Assembly: GCF_030524025.1 (NCBI RefSeq)
Contig: NZ_JAUNHI010000007.1
Span: forward strand, 32,501-96,500
Origin: Actinomyces sp.
GTDB taxonomy: Bacteria; Actinomycetota; Actinomycetes; Actinomycetales; Actinomycetaceae
Direction: 5' to 3'
Length of the DNA: 64,000 nucleotides
Shown: positions 37,818 through 45,719 of the stretch, one piece after another
Layout of the letters: each line of letters starts with the position of its first letter
Numbering within the stretch: position 1 is the first letter of the stretch
Position numbers and translations under genes: made by a program
Notes under the pieces: model-generated
What the model saw: the letters and a program-made list of their open reading frames with translations, nothing else
What the model was told of the DNA's origin: nothing
The model's database searches: none

Positions 37818-39062
37818 TCAGCGGACCACGACCTGGCCCTTGGCGACCACCGTGATGCCTGACTCGGTGATCGTGAAGCCGCGCTCGCGGTCGTGCTCGG
37901 GGTCGATGCCCACCATGGCGCCCTCCTCGACGACGACGTACTTGTCGAGGATCGCCCGGTTGACCACCGTGTTGCGGCCCACGACCACCCCGTCCATGAG
38001 GACCGACTCGCGCACGGAGGACCAGGAGTTGACGCGGACCCCCGGGCTGAGCACCGAGGAGATGACCTCGCCTCCCGAGACGATGACCCCGGGGGAGACG
38101 ATCGAGTCGACGGCGTGGCCCAGCCGCTCGTGGTGGCCGTAGACGAACTTGGCCGGCGGCATGGAGGCGGTGTACCCGGCGAACAGGGGCCAGCGGTCGT
38201 TGTAGAGGTTGAAAACCGGGGACACGCTGATGAGGTCCTGGTGGGCCTCGTAGAAGGCGTCGACGGTACCGACGTCGCGCCAGTAGTCGCGGTCGCGGTC
38301 GCTGGCCCCGGGCACGTCGTTGTCCTTGAAGTCGTAGACCCCCGCCGCCCCCTTCGACACGAACCACGGGACGATGTTGCCGCCCATGTCGTGCTTGGAG
38401 GACTCGTCGGCGGCATCGGCGGTGACCGCCTGAAGGAGCGCGTCGGCGTCCATGATGTAGTTGCCCATCGAGGCCAGGATCTCGTCGGGGGAGTCGGGCA
38501 GGCCCGGGGTCTCCTTGGGCTTCTCGACGAAGGCCTTGATCTTGCCCCGGTCGGACGGGTCGGTCTCGATGACGCCGAACTGGTCGGCCAGAGAGCGGGG
38601 CTGGCGGATGCCGGCCACCGTGCACGGCAGGCCCGAGGCGATGTGGTGGTCGAGCATCTGGGAGAAGTCCATGCGGTAGATGTTGTCCGCACCGGTGATG
38701 ACCACGTAGTCGGGGCGCTCGTCGTCCAGCAGGTTGAGGGACTGGAAGATGGCGTCCGCGCTGCCCAGGAACCAGTGCTTGCCCACGCGCTGCTGAGCAG
38801 GCACGGGGGCGATGTAGTTGCCGAGCATGTCCGAGACCTGCCACGTCTTGGAGATGTGGCGGTCCAGGGAGTGGGACTTGTATTGGGTGAGCACGACCAC
38901 CTTGAGGAAGCCCGAGTTGATCATGTTCGACAAGGAGAAGTCGATGAGGCGGTAGATGCCTCCGAAGGGGACCGCCGGCTTGGCGCGGTCGACCGTCAGG
39001 GGCATGAGGCGCTTGCCTTCACCACCGGCGAGGACGATTGCGAGGACACGAGGAGAGGCCAT
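37818..39062 (-). CDS. glgC: Glucose-1-phosphate adenylyltransferase
   Basis: 414 residues. Nucleotidyltransferase part with [22 protein letters not shown] and ADNIYRMD; central FVEKPKE; and a C-terminal left-handed beta-helix with hexapeptide repeats (from about 300). It makes ADP-glucose from glucose-1-phosphate and ATP for glycogen. ATG 39062 is preceded six bases upstream by TAGGGT (minus strand, 39069-39074), a leaderless start. Divergent from glgA over 230 bp. Confidence 0.95.
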   Translation of the reverse strand: MASPRVLAIVLAGGEGKRLMPLTVDRAKPAVPFGGIYRLIDFSLSNMINSGFLKVVVLTQYKSHSLDRHISKTWQVSDMLGNYIAPVPAQQRVGKHWFLGSADAIFQSLNLLDDERPDYVVITGADNIYRMDFSQMLDHHIASGLPCTVAGIRQPRSLADQFGVIETDPSDRGKIKAFVEKPKETPGLPDSPDEILASMGNYIMDADALLQAVTADAADESSKHDMGGNIVPWFVSKGAAGVYDFKDNDVPGASDRDRDYWRDVGTVDAFYEAHQDLISVSPVFNLYNDRWPLFAGYTASMPPAKFVYGHHERLGHAVDSIVSPGVIVSGGEVISSVLSPGVRVNSWSSVRESVLMDGVVVGRNTVVNRAILDKYVVVEEGAMVGIDPEHDRERGFTITESGITVVAKGQVVVR

Positions 39063-39292
39063 GGGGCCACCCTACGTGAGCCGGGCCACCTCAGGGGCGC
39101 GAATGGGGACCGGGATCTCACCGGTTGGCCGGCGCAGCCGGAATCGGGCGGACAGCCGCGAAACCCGCACGCCGGGGGCCGCGAGCCGATACGGTCGGAA
39201 GGGGACGCCGCGGGGTGCGCGCCCCGCGCCCCTCGTGGCCCCCACCACTTCATCTACCGCGCGCCCGGGCGCGCGAGCGAGGAGACTCACCC

Positions 39293-40522
39293 ATGCGGGT
39301 AGACCTGCTGACCAAAGAATATCCTCCGTACATCTACGGCGGCGCCGGAGTGCACGTCAACGAGCTCGCCAAGGTGCTCCGCCCCCTGGCCGACGTGCGG
39401 GTGCACGCCTTCGGTGGACCGCGCGAGCCGGGCACCGAGGGCGCCGACCCCGGCGTCACCGGATACCCCGAGATCGCCGAGCTGGAGTCGGCCAACGCGG
39501 CCCTGCGGACCTTCGGGGTCGACCTGGAGATGGCCGCCGGCTGCGCGGGCGCCGACATCGTCCACTCCCACACGTGGTACGCCAACCTCGCAGGGCACCT
39601 GGCCTCCCTGCTCCACGGCGCCCCCCACGTCCTGTCCGCCCACTCCCTGGAGCCGCTGCGCCCCTGGAAGGCCGAGCAGCTCGGCGGAGGCTACGCCCTG
39701 TCCTCCTGGGCCGAGCGCACCGCCTACGAGGCCGCCGCCGGGATCATCGCGGTGTCCAACGGCATGCGAGCCGACATCCTGCGCTCCTACCCCGCCGTCG
39801 ACCCCGATCGCGTCAAGGTCGTCCACAACGGCATCGACCTGGCGGCCTGGCAGCGGCCCACGGGCTCCGAGGCCGACGCCCTGAGCGAGGCTACCCTCGC
39901 ACGCCTGGGGATCGACCCGAGCCGTCCCACCGTCGTCTTCGTCGGCCGCATCACCCGGCAGAAGGGCCTGCCCCACCTGCTGCGCGCCTGCGAGCAGCTC
40001 CCCGCCGAGGTCCAGGTCGTCCTGTGCGCCGGCGCCCCCGACACCCCCGAGATCAAGGCCGAGGTCGAGGGCCTGGTCGCCGGCCTGCGGGACAAGCGCA
40101 CCGGCGTGGTCTGGATCGAGGAGATGCTTCCCCGGCCCGAGCTCATCGCCGTGCTGTCGGCCTCGGACGTCTTCGTGTGCCCGTCGGTCTACGAGCCCCT
40201 GGGCATCGTCAACCTCGAGGCCATGGCCGTCGACCTGCCGGTGGTCGGGTCGGCCACCGGCGGCATCCCCGACGTCATCGTCGACGGCGAGACGGGCTAC
40301 CTCGTGCCCATCGACCAGGTCCAGGACGGCACGGGCACGCCCAAGGACCCCGCCCGCTTCGAGGCCGACCTGGCCGAGCGCCTCACCGCCCTGGTCATGG
40401 ACGAGGCCCTGGCCAAGACGATGGGCGCCGCCGCCCGCCGGCGAGTCGAGGAGCACTTCGCCTGGGAGGCGATCGCCGAGCGCACGATGGACGTCTACCG
40501 CTGGGTCCTCGACCAGGGCTGA
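39293..40522 (+). CDS. glgA: Actinobacterial glycogen synthase (GT4 family)
   Basis: 409 residues. GT-B fold: TKEYPPYIYGGAGVHVNELA binds the acceptor side, VFVGRITRQKGLPHLL opens the C-terminal domain, and VYEPLGIVNLEAMAV is the GT4 EX7E motif. It uses ADP-glucose; mycobacterial homologues mainly make maltose-1-phosphate (GlgM activity), so the product may be a glycogen precursor rather than the chain itself. ATG 39293 has CGAGGAG upstream. A TACGGT box about 100 bp upstream may drive it. Confidence 0.92.
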   Translation: MRVDLLTKEYPPYIYGGAGVHVNELAKVLRPLADVRVHAFGGPREPGTEGADPGVTGYPEIAELESANAALRTFGVDLEMAAGCAGADIVHSHTWYANLAGHLASLLHGAPHVLSAHSLEPLRPWKAEQLGGGYALSSWAERTAYEAAAGIIAVSNGMRADILRSYPAVDPDRVKVVHNGIDLAAWQRPTGSEADALSEATLARLGIDPSRPTVVFVGRITRQKGLPHLLRACEQLPAEVQVVLCAGAPDTPEIKAEVEGLVAGLRDKRTGVVWIEEMLPRPELIAVLSASDVFVCPSVYEPLGIVNLEAMAVDLPVVGSATGGIPDVIVDGETGYLVPIDQVQDGTGTPKDPARFEADLAERLTALVMDEALAKTMGAAARRRVEEHFAWEAIAERTMDVYRWVLDQG

Positions 40523-40530
40523 GTACCGGA

Positions 40531-40594
40531 GCCCGCCGGCCGCAGGCACACCGCGGCGGGCGGTGGCCCAGGGACGGACCAACCCCGGGCCACC
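40531..40594. terminator. Two adjacent hairpins between convergent genes
   Basis: GCCCGCCG/CGGCGGGC (40531-40538 and 40554-40561) is followed directly by GGTGGCCC/GGGCCACC (40562-40569 and 40587-40594). They fill the 87 bp between glgA and the convergent hypothetical and probably stop transcription from both sides. Confidence 0.5.
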
Positions 40595-40609
40595 ACCCAC
40601 CGGCAACGG

Positions 40610-41320
40610 TCAGCCGGCCCACCACTGCGTCGCCGCGCCCACGCCCCGGCGGGCCACCACCCGCAGGGGGCGCAGGGCACCCTGGCGGCGCTGGGCCTGC
40701 ACGGCCGACACGGCGGCCCCGTCATCGCTCAGGGCGGTCGCACAGATCGCCTCCAGGCGCAGGGAACGCTCCAGCAGTGTCCGGCGCCGGGGCTCGAGCG
40801 TCGGGGGGATGAGCCGGGGATCGGTCACTGCGGTGATGAGGTCGGACAGCTCGTCGGCCAGGTCCGGGCGCTCGCGGGCCAGGTCCAGCTCGACGAGGGC
40901 GTCGATGGCCTGCTCGGTGGCCTGGTGCACCTCGCGGCGGGCATAGGTGGGATCGGTGGGCGCCACGGCGATGTCCTGCTCGGTGACCTCCCAGGTCACC
41001 GAGGTGCCATTGCGACGGGGCACGAGCAGCATCCGGCGCCCCTGGGCCGTCTCCAGGACGACCGCCTCTCCGGCGTCGAGCGCCTCCCGCAGCCCCGGCA
41101 CGGGGTCGGCGGGGGACACGAGCAGGGCGCCGGCCCGCAGCAGCGGGCCCAGCTCGTGCAGCCACGCCCCCAGGTCCAGGCGGCCCAGCCCCCACGGCGC
41201 GGCATCGTCACTGACGGTGTGGGCCCCGTCCGGCCCCTGGACGACCTGCGCCCCTCGGGAGGAGGGCAGCGGCGCCCACAGTGCCAGCAGGACGGAGACG
41301 GGCAGGTCCAGGGTGCTCAC
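40610..41320 (-). CDS. Hypothetical protein, 236 residues
   Basis: Not recognised. The start STLDLPVSVLLALWAPL is hydrophobic; the middle contains alternating short strands (VLETAQGRRMLLVPRR, TWEVTEQDIA); the C-terminal half is Arg/Glu/Leu-rich and helical. No catalytic motif is evident and no transmembrane helix is certain. GTG 41320 is chosen over an in-frame start 24 codons upstream because a TAGTGT box lies about eight bases before it. Lies between convergent glgA and divergent ABC ATPase; the context gives no role. Confidence 0.6.
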   Translation of the reverse strand: MSTLDLPVSVLLALWAPLPSSRGAQVVQGPDGAHTVSDDAAPWGLGRLDLGAWLHELGPLLRAGALLVSPADPVPGLREALDAGEAVVLETAQGRRMLLVPRRNGTSVTWEVTEQDIAVAPTDPTYARREVHQATEQAIDALVELDLARERPDLADELSDLITAVTDPRLIPPTLEPRRRTLLERSLRLEAICATALSDDGAAVSAVQAQRRQGALRPLRVVARRGVGAATQWWAG

Positions 41321-41451
41321 ACCAGCGCACACTAACGCCTGGAGGGCCGCGTGCCCCGACGGCGCGCCCCGGCACCGGGGAGCCGGCGCCATGGGCAGGC
41401 CGCCCCTGTCGAGCGTGCCGGCATCGGGCCTCCAGACGATAGGGTGAGGCC

Positions 41452-42255
41452 ATGACCACCGTGCTCGCCCTCGACGACGTCTCGCTGCACCGTGGGACGA
41501 CTCAGATCCTGTCGCATGTCAGCTGGAGGGTCCAGGAGGGCGAGCACTGGGTGATCCTGGGACCCAACGGGGCGGGCAAGACCACGATCGCGCGCATCGC
41601 CGCCGCCCGGCTCTTCCCCTCCTCGGGCGCCGTCGAGCTTCTCGACGAGCACCTGGGCAGGGTCGACATCGCCGAGCTGCACCCCCGGATCGGCTTGTGC
41701 TCCTCGGCCCTGGCCGGGCACGTCCAGGGAGGGGAGACGGCACTGGCGGTCGTGCTGTCGGCCTCCTACGGCAGGATCGGGGTGTGGCGCGAGCAGTACG
41801 ACGACCTCGACGTCGATCGCGCCAGGGCGATCCTGGCCGCCCTCGGTGCGGGGCACCTGGCCGAGCGCGCCTGGGGACGGCTGTCCTCCGGTGAGCGCAA
41901 GCGGGTTGAGATCGGCCGGGCGCTCATGCCCGACCCCGAGCTGCTCGTCCTCGACGAGCCCGCCTCCGGGCTCGACGTCGCCGGGCGCGAACAGCTCCTG
42001 GCGGCACTGGCCGACATTGTCTCCTCGCCTGGCGCTCCCTCGGTCGTGCTCATCACCCACCACCTTGAGGAGATCCCGGTGGGCTGGACGCACGCCTTGG
42101 CCCTGCGCCAGGGCCGGGTCGTGGCCCAGGGACCCGTCGAGCAGGTCCTGACCGACGAGGTGATGACCACTGCCTTCGACCTGCCCCTGGAGGTCTCGAC
42201 CGACCGTGGGCGCTACACGGCTCGAGGCGCCCCCACCCGGCAACACCGCTCCTGA
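41452..42255 (+). CDS. Stand-alone ABC ATPase (YlmA/ModF-like)
   Basis: 267 residues. Walker A GPNGAGKTT, signature RLSSGERKRVEIGRAL, Walker B LLVLDEPASGLDV and H-loop THHLEEIP. The SSGE signature and HHLEEIP tail fit the COG1119 group of ATPases without an adjacent permease. Role unknown; it may serve a permease encoded elsewhere or a non-transport function. Start ATG 41452 follows TAGGGT by six bases, so leaderless. Confidence 0.85.
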   Translation: MTTVLALDDVSLHRGTTQILSHVSWRVQEGEHWVILGPNGAGKTTIARIAAARLFPSSGAVELLDEHLGRVDIAELHPRIGLCSSALAGHVQGGETALAVVLSASYGRIGVWREQYDDLDVDRARAILAALGAGHLAERAWGRLSSGERKRVEIGRALMPDPELLVLDEPASGLDVAGREQLLAALADIVSSPGAPSVVLITHHLEEIPVGWTHALALRQGRVVAQGPVEQVLTDEVMTTAFDLPLEVSTDRGRYTARGAPTRQHRS

Positions 42256-42319
42256 GCGCCGCTGCGCACCGCGCAGACGACACGACGCCGGACACGACAC
42301 GACACGAAGGAGACCCACG

Positions 42320-42763
42320 ATGGCATGGCTGTGGTGGATTGGAGCCTCACTGGTCCTCGGCGTCATTGAGACGCTCACGGCGGACCTCACCTTCCTCATG
42401 TTCGCCGGTGGCGCGCTGGGTGCGGCCGGGGCGGCCGCCCTCGGGGTGCCGCTGTGGGGCCAGGTCCTCGTCTTCGCGCTCGTGTCGACCCTCCTGCTCG
42501 TGGCGGTGCGTCCCTGGGCCAAGCGCCACTTGCTGTCCGGCACGCCGGAGATGCGCACCAACGCCGAGGCGCGTATCGGCCGTCAGGCCACGGCCCTGAC
42601 CGCCATCGACACCCACGGTGGGCGCGTCCGCCTGTCCGGCGAGGAGTGGAGCGCCCGGCTGGCCCCGACGGCCGCAGACGGGTCTGGAGGCCGGGTCGAG
42701 CCGGGCGCCACCGTGACCGTCACCGCCATCGACGGCGCCGTGGCCGTCGTGACCCCGTCATGA
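42320..42763 (+). CDS. NfeD-like membrane protein
   Basis: 147 residues. Two or three membrane helices (about 3-75: LVLGVIETLTADLTFLMFAGGALG, VLVFALVSTLLLVAV) are followed by a small OB-fold (about 90-147, GRQATALTAID, VEPGATVTVTAIDG). This is the short NfeD type that pairs with SPFH/stomatin proteins in membrane microdomains, and SPFH genes do follow. AAGGAGA precedes ATG 42320. Confidence 0.85.
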   Translation: MAWLWWIGASLVLGVIETLTADLTFLMFAGGALGAAGAAALGVPLWGQVLVFALVSTLLLVAVRPWAKRHLLSGTPEMRTNAEARIGRQATALTAIDTHGGRVRLSGEEWSARLAPTAADGSGGRVEPGATVTVTAIDGAVAVVTPS

Positions 42764-42810
42764 CCTCCGCGCCCGGGACGGCTCGACCTGGCCGCGCAAA
42801 GGCTGCGAGG

Positions 42811-42837
42811 GCAGTGAAGGCAGTGAAGACAGTGAAG
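42811..42837 (+). repeat. 9-bp tandem repeat
   Basis: Three near-identical 9-mers (GCAGTGAAG, GCAGTGAAG, ACAGTGAAG) end nine bases before the start of the broken SPFH gene. Low-complexity expansion; no function evident. Confidence 0.8.
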
Positions 42838-42845
42838 ACACTGCC

Positions 42846-43377
42846 ATGAGCGTCGACAACCTGGTGGGCATCACCCTCGTCCTGGTGCCGGCCGTACCTC
42901 ATCGGCGTCCTGTTCGCGGCGGTGCGGCTGGTTCCCCGGTCCAGGGCGGCCCTCGTCGAGAGCCGGGGGCGGTTCCATGCCGTGCGCGGCGCCGGCGCGC
43001 ACCTCGTCGTGCCCTGCCTCGACCGCGTGCGCATGACTGTCGACCTCAGGGAGATGGTCGCCTCCTTCCCGCTCCGGCCGCTGGTCACGGCCGACCGCCA
43101 AGAGGTGGGCATCGGGATGGAGCTGCGCTGGCGGGTCACCGACCCCGCGCGCTTCGCCTACGAGGCCGACAACCACCTCCCGGCCCTCGAGCAGCTGGCG
43201 AGGGCGACCCAGGCGGAGGTCGTTGCCACCCTCGACCTCGACCAGGTCCTGACCCTGCGCGACCAGCTCGGTGATCAGCTGCGCAGGAGGCTGGACCAGG
43301 GGGCGCGCCGCTGGGGCGTGTCCGTCAGCCAGGTGGCACTCACCTCGGTCGTGCCCTCTCCGTACGGGCCGCGGTGA
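42846..43377 (+). pseudogene. Frameshifted, truncated SPFH-domain protein
   Basis: Frame 42846 begins MSVDNLVGITLVLVPA, a proper stomatin-like membrane start, then loses similarity. Similarity resumes one base out of phase at about 42892 as YLIGVLFAAVRLVPRS and continues through RMTVDLREMVASFP to a stop at 43375-43377. One extra base near 42890 would explain it. Even repaired, the protein has about 177 residues and lacks the coiled-coil half found in the intact copy beginning at 43525, to which it is clearly related. A pseudogene, a programmed frameshift or a sequencing error are all possible; decay is favoured. Confidence 0.7.
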
Positions 43378-43422
43378 CACCGGTACTGACACCGGTACTG
43401 ACACCGGCCGTGACTCCGGTCG
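43375..43422 (+). repeat. 12-bp tandem repeat
   Basis: Four units: TGACACCGGTAC twice (43375-43386, 43387-43398), then TGACACCGGCCG and TGACTCCGGTCG. The array starts exactly at the stop codon of the broken SPFH gene. In one frame it would read Thr-Pro-Val-Leu repeats. Confidence 0.85.
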
Positions 43423-43524
43423 TGCACGCCGAGCGCGAGCGGATCCCGGTCCTCCCGCTGCCCGTCCACCGTCCTGACCCGGGGCCGGCCACCCGCCGAC
43501 CCTCTCGACACGAAAGGTTGCCTG

Positions 43525-44679
43525 ATGAACGATTACGCCGTCGTTCCCTTGACCATCCTCATCCTTCTACTCCTGTTCGTCATCGTCGCCATCGCCAAGG
43601 CGGTGCGGATCGTCCCGCAGTCCAACGCGATCATCGTCGAGCGCCTGGGGAAGTTCCAGGCCGAGTACGGCGCCGGACTGCACTTCCTCGTGCCCTTCAT
43701 CGACCGCGTGCGCACGACTGTCGACCTGCGCGAGCAGGTCGTGTCCTTCCCGCCCCAGCCGGTCATCACCTCCGACAACCTCGTCGTGTCCATCGACTCG
43801 GTCATCTACTACCAGATCACCGACGCCAAGCGGGCCACCTACGAGATCTCCCACTACCTCCAGGCCATTGAGCAGCTGACGGTGACGACGCTGCGCAATG
43901 TCATCGGCGCGATGGACCTCGAGCAGACCCTGACCAGCCGCGACCAGATCAACGGCCAGCTGCGGGGGGTCCTGGACCAGGCCACCGGCCGCTGGGGGAT
44001 CCGGGTGAGCAACGTCGAGCTCAAGTCCATCGACCCGCCGGCCTCGATCCAGGGGGCCATGGAGCAGCAGATGCGCGCCGAGCGCGACCGGCGCGCCGCC
44101 ATCTTGACCGCCGAGGGCGTCAAGCAGTCCCAGATTCTGACCGCCGAGGGCGACAAGCAGTCCGCGATCCTGCGCGCCGAGGGTCAGGCGCAGTCGGCCA
44201 TCCTCAAGGCCCAGGGCGAGTCCCGCGCCATCCTCCAGGTCTTCGACGCCATCCACCGCGGCAACGCCGACTCCAAGCTGCTCGCCTACCAGTACCTCCA
44301 GACCCTGCCCAAGATCGCCAACGGGACGAGCTCGAAGATGTGGATCGTGCCCACCGAGTTCACCGCCGCCCTCGACGGGATTGCGGGCGCGCTGGGCGGC
44401 AGTACCCCCTCGGGCCCCGGCGACGCGGGCTCCGGGACCGAGGAGCGCTCCGGTGTCGACCTGACGGGCATGGACTCGGGCCTCGACATCGCCTCCGACC
44501 TGGCCCAGACCAACCTCCAGGCCCCCGAGGAGGCCTTGGCCGAGGCACGCGGGGAGGTGGCGTCGGCCACCCAGGTCGCCGACGGCGCCGCGCCTGCGAG
44601 CGCCACTGAGACGACGACTCTGCCCACCCGGCGGTCGCGTCAGGAGCCCCCCGCCTCGATCCCGCCGGTCGGCTACTGA
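43525..44679 (+). CDS. SPFH/stomatin-like (QmcA-type) membrane protein
   Basis: 384 residues. One N-terminal helix (about 8-26), then the SPFH domain from AVRIVPQSNAIIVERLGKF through VVSFPPQPVITSDNL and DLEQTLTSRDQINGQL to about residue 180. A coiled coil with repeated AEGxxQS units follows (EGVKQSQILTAEG, DKQSAILRAEG, QAQSAILKAQG; about 195-235) and then a Gly/Ser/Thr-rich tail. Such proteins form large rings that organise membrane domains and often modulate FtsH-type proteases. Partnered by the NfeD-like protein 760 bp upstream. Confidence 0.92.
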   Translation: MNDYAVVPLTILILLLLFVIVAIAKAVRIVPQSNAIIVERLGKFQAEYGAGLHFLVPFIDRVRTTVDLREQVVSFPPQPVITSDNLVVSIDSVIYYQITDAKRATYEISHYLQAIEQLTVTTLRNVIGAMDLEQTLTSRDQINGQLRGVLDQATGRWGIRVSNVELKSIDPPASIQGAMEQQMRAERDRRAAILTAEGVKQSQILTAEGDKQSAILRAEGQAQSAILKAQGESRAILQVFDAIHRGNADSKLLAYQYLQTLPKIANGTSSKMWIVPTEFTAALDGIAGALGGSTPSGPGDAGSGTEERSGVDLTGMDSGLDIASDLAQTNLQAPEEALAEARGEVASATQVADGAAPASATETTTLPTRRSRQEPPASIPPVGY

Positions 44680-44735
44680 GGCGTGAGCACTGCGGCGCCC
44701 GTTCTACGGGCGGCGGCGAGGAAGGACCGTAGCGC

Positions 44736-45599
44736 GTGATCATCGAGCTCGAGGACGCCGGCGACCCGCGACTGGCCGACTACATGGGCCTGACCGACGT
44801 CGCCCTGCGGCGCCGGTTGGAGACCGAGCGCGGCCTGTACATGGCGGAGTCGACCAAGGTCATTGCGCGCGCCGTGGCCGCCGGACACGCTCCCCGGTCC
44901 TTCCTCATGGCCGAACGGCACCTGGAGCAGATGCGTCCGGTCATTGAGGCGGCCCGCGGCTGCCAGGGGCGTGGAGACGGGGGCCAGGTGCCTGTCTTCC
45001 TCGCCCCCGAGAGCCTGCTCGAGGACGTCACCGGCTTCCACCTCCACCGGGGCGCCCTGGCCGCGATGCACCGGCCCGCCCTGGCCGGTGTCGGATCGCT
45101 GCTCGCCGGCTGCCGCGCAGGGGCGGGGGCCCGGCGGGTAGCGGTTCTGGAGGACCTCGTCGACCACACCAATGTCGGGGCGGCCTTCCGCTCGGCCGCC
45201 GCGCTGGGCGTCGACGCGGTCCTGGTCACCCCGCGCTGTGCCGACCCGCTGTACCGGCGCAGCGTCCGGGTGTCGATGGGCACGGTCTTCCAGGTGCCGT
45301 GGACGCGCCTGCCCCGGTGGCCCGAGCTCGGTGAGCTCCACGCCGCCGGCTTCACCGTCGCTGCCCTGGCCCTGTCGCCCCAGGCCGTGAGCCTGGAGGA
45401 GTTCTCGGCGAGCCCGGCATGTGCCGGTCCGGACTCCAGGGTGGCGCTCGTGCTGGGCACCGAGGGCGACGGGCTGGGCCGGCGCACGGTGGCCCGGGCC
45501 GACGCGGTCGTGCGCATCCCCATGGCCGGTGCTGTCGACTCCCTCAACGTGGCCGCCGCGGCGGCCGTCGCCTTCTGGGAGCTGCGGGTGCGCGCCTGA
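44736..45599 (+). CDS. SpoU/TrmH-family RNA methyltransferase
   Basis: 287 residues. A substrate-binding N-terminal part (about 15-115) precedes the SPOUT domain with motif 1 LEDLVDHTNVGAAFRSAAALG in two pieces, motif 2 LVLGTEGDGLGRR and motif 3 IPMAGAVDSLNVAAAAAV, all intact. It 2'-O-methylates a ribose in rRNA or tRNA with S-adenosylmethionine; the target is not readable. GTG start with GAGGAAGGA upstream. Confidence 0.9.
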   Translation: MIIELEDAGDPRLADYMGLTDVALRRRLETERGLYMAESTKVIARAVAAGHAPRSFLMAERHLEQMRPVIEAARGCQGRGDGGQVPVFLAPESLLEDVTGFHLHRGALAAMHRPALAGVGSLLAGCRAGAGARRVAVLEDLVDHTNVGAAFRSAAALGVDAVLVTPRCADPLYRRSVRVSMGTVFQVPWTRLPRWPELGELHAAGFTVAALALSPQAVSLEEFSASPACAGPDSRVALVLGTEGDGLGRRTVARADAVVRIPMAGAVDSLNVAAAAAVAFWELRVRA

Positions 45600-45651
45600 G
45601 CCGGGGCCACGGGAGGCCACCGGACGGCCCGGCTCACGCACACGACAACCC

Positions 45652-45686
45652 CGCGGGGCGGGAGGGTGATCCCCTCCCGCCCCGCG
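45652..45686. terminator. Bidirectional terminator hairpin
   Basis: A perfect 15-bp stem (45652-45666 with 45672-45686, core CGCGGGGCGGGAGGG) has a 5-nt loop. It sits between the convergent methyltransferase and PTS genes and can serve both. Confidence 0.75.
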
Positions 45687-45719
45687 ACGATGGTGCGCTC
45701 CGGTAGTGCCGGGCGGTAC

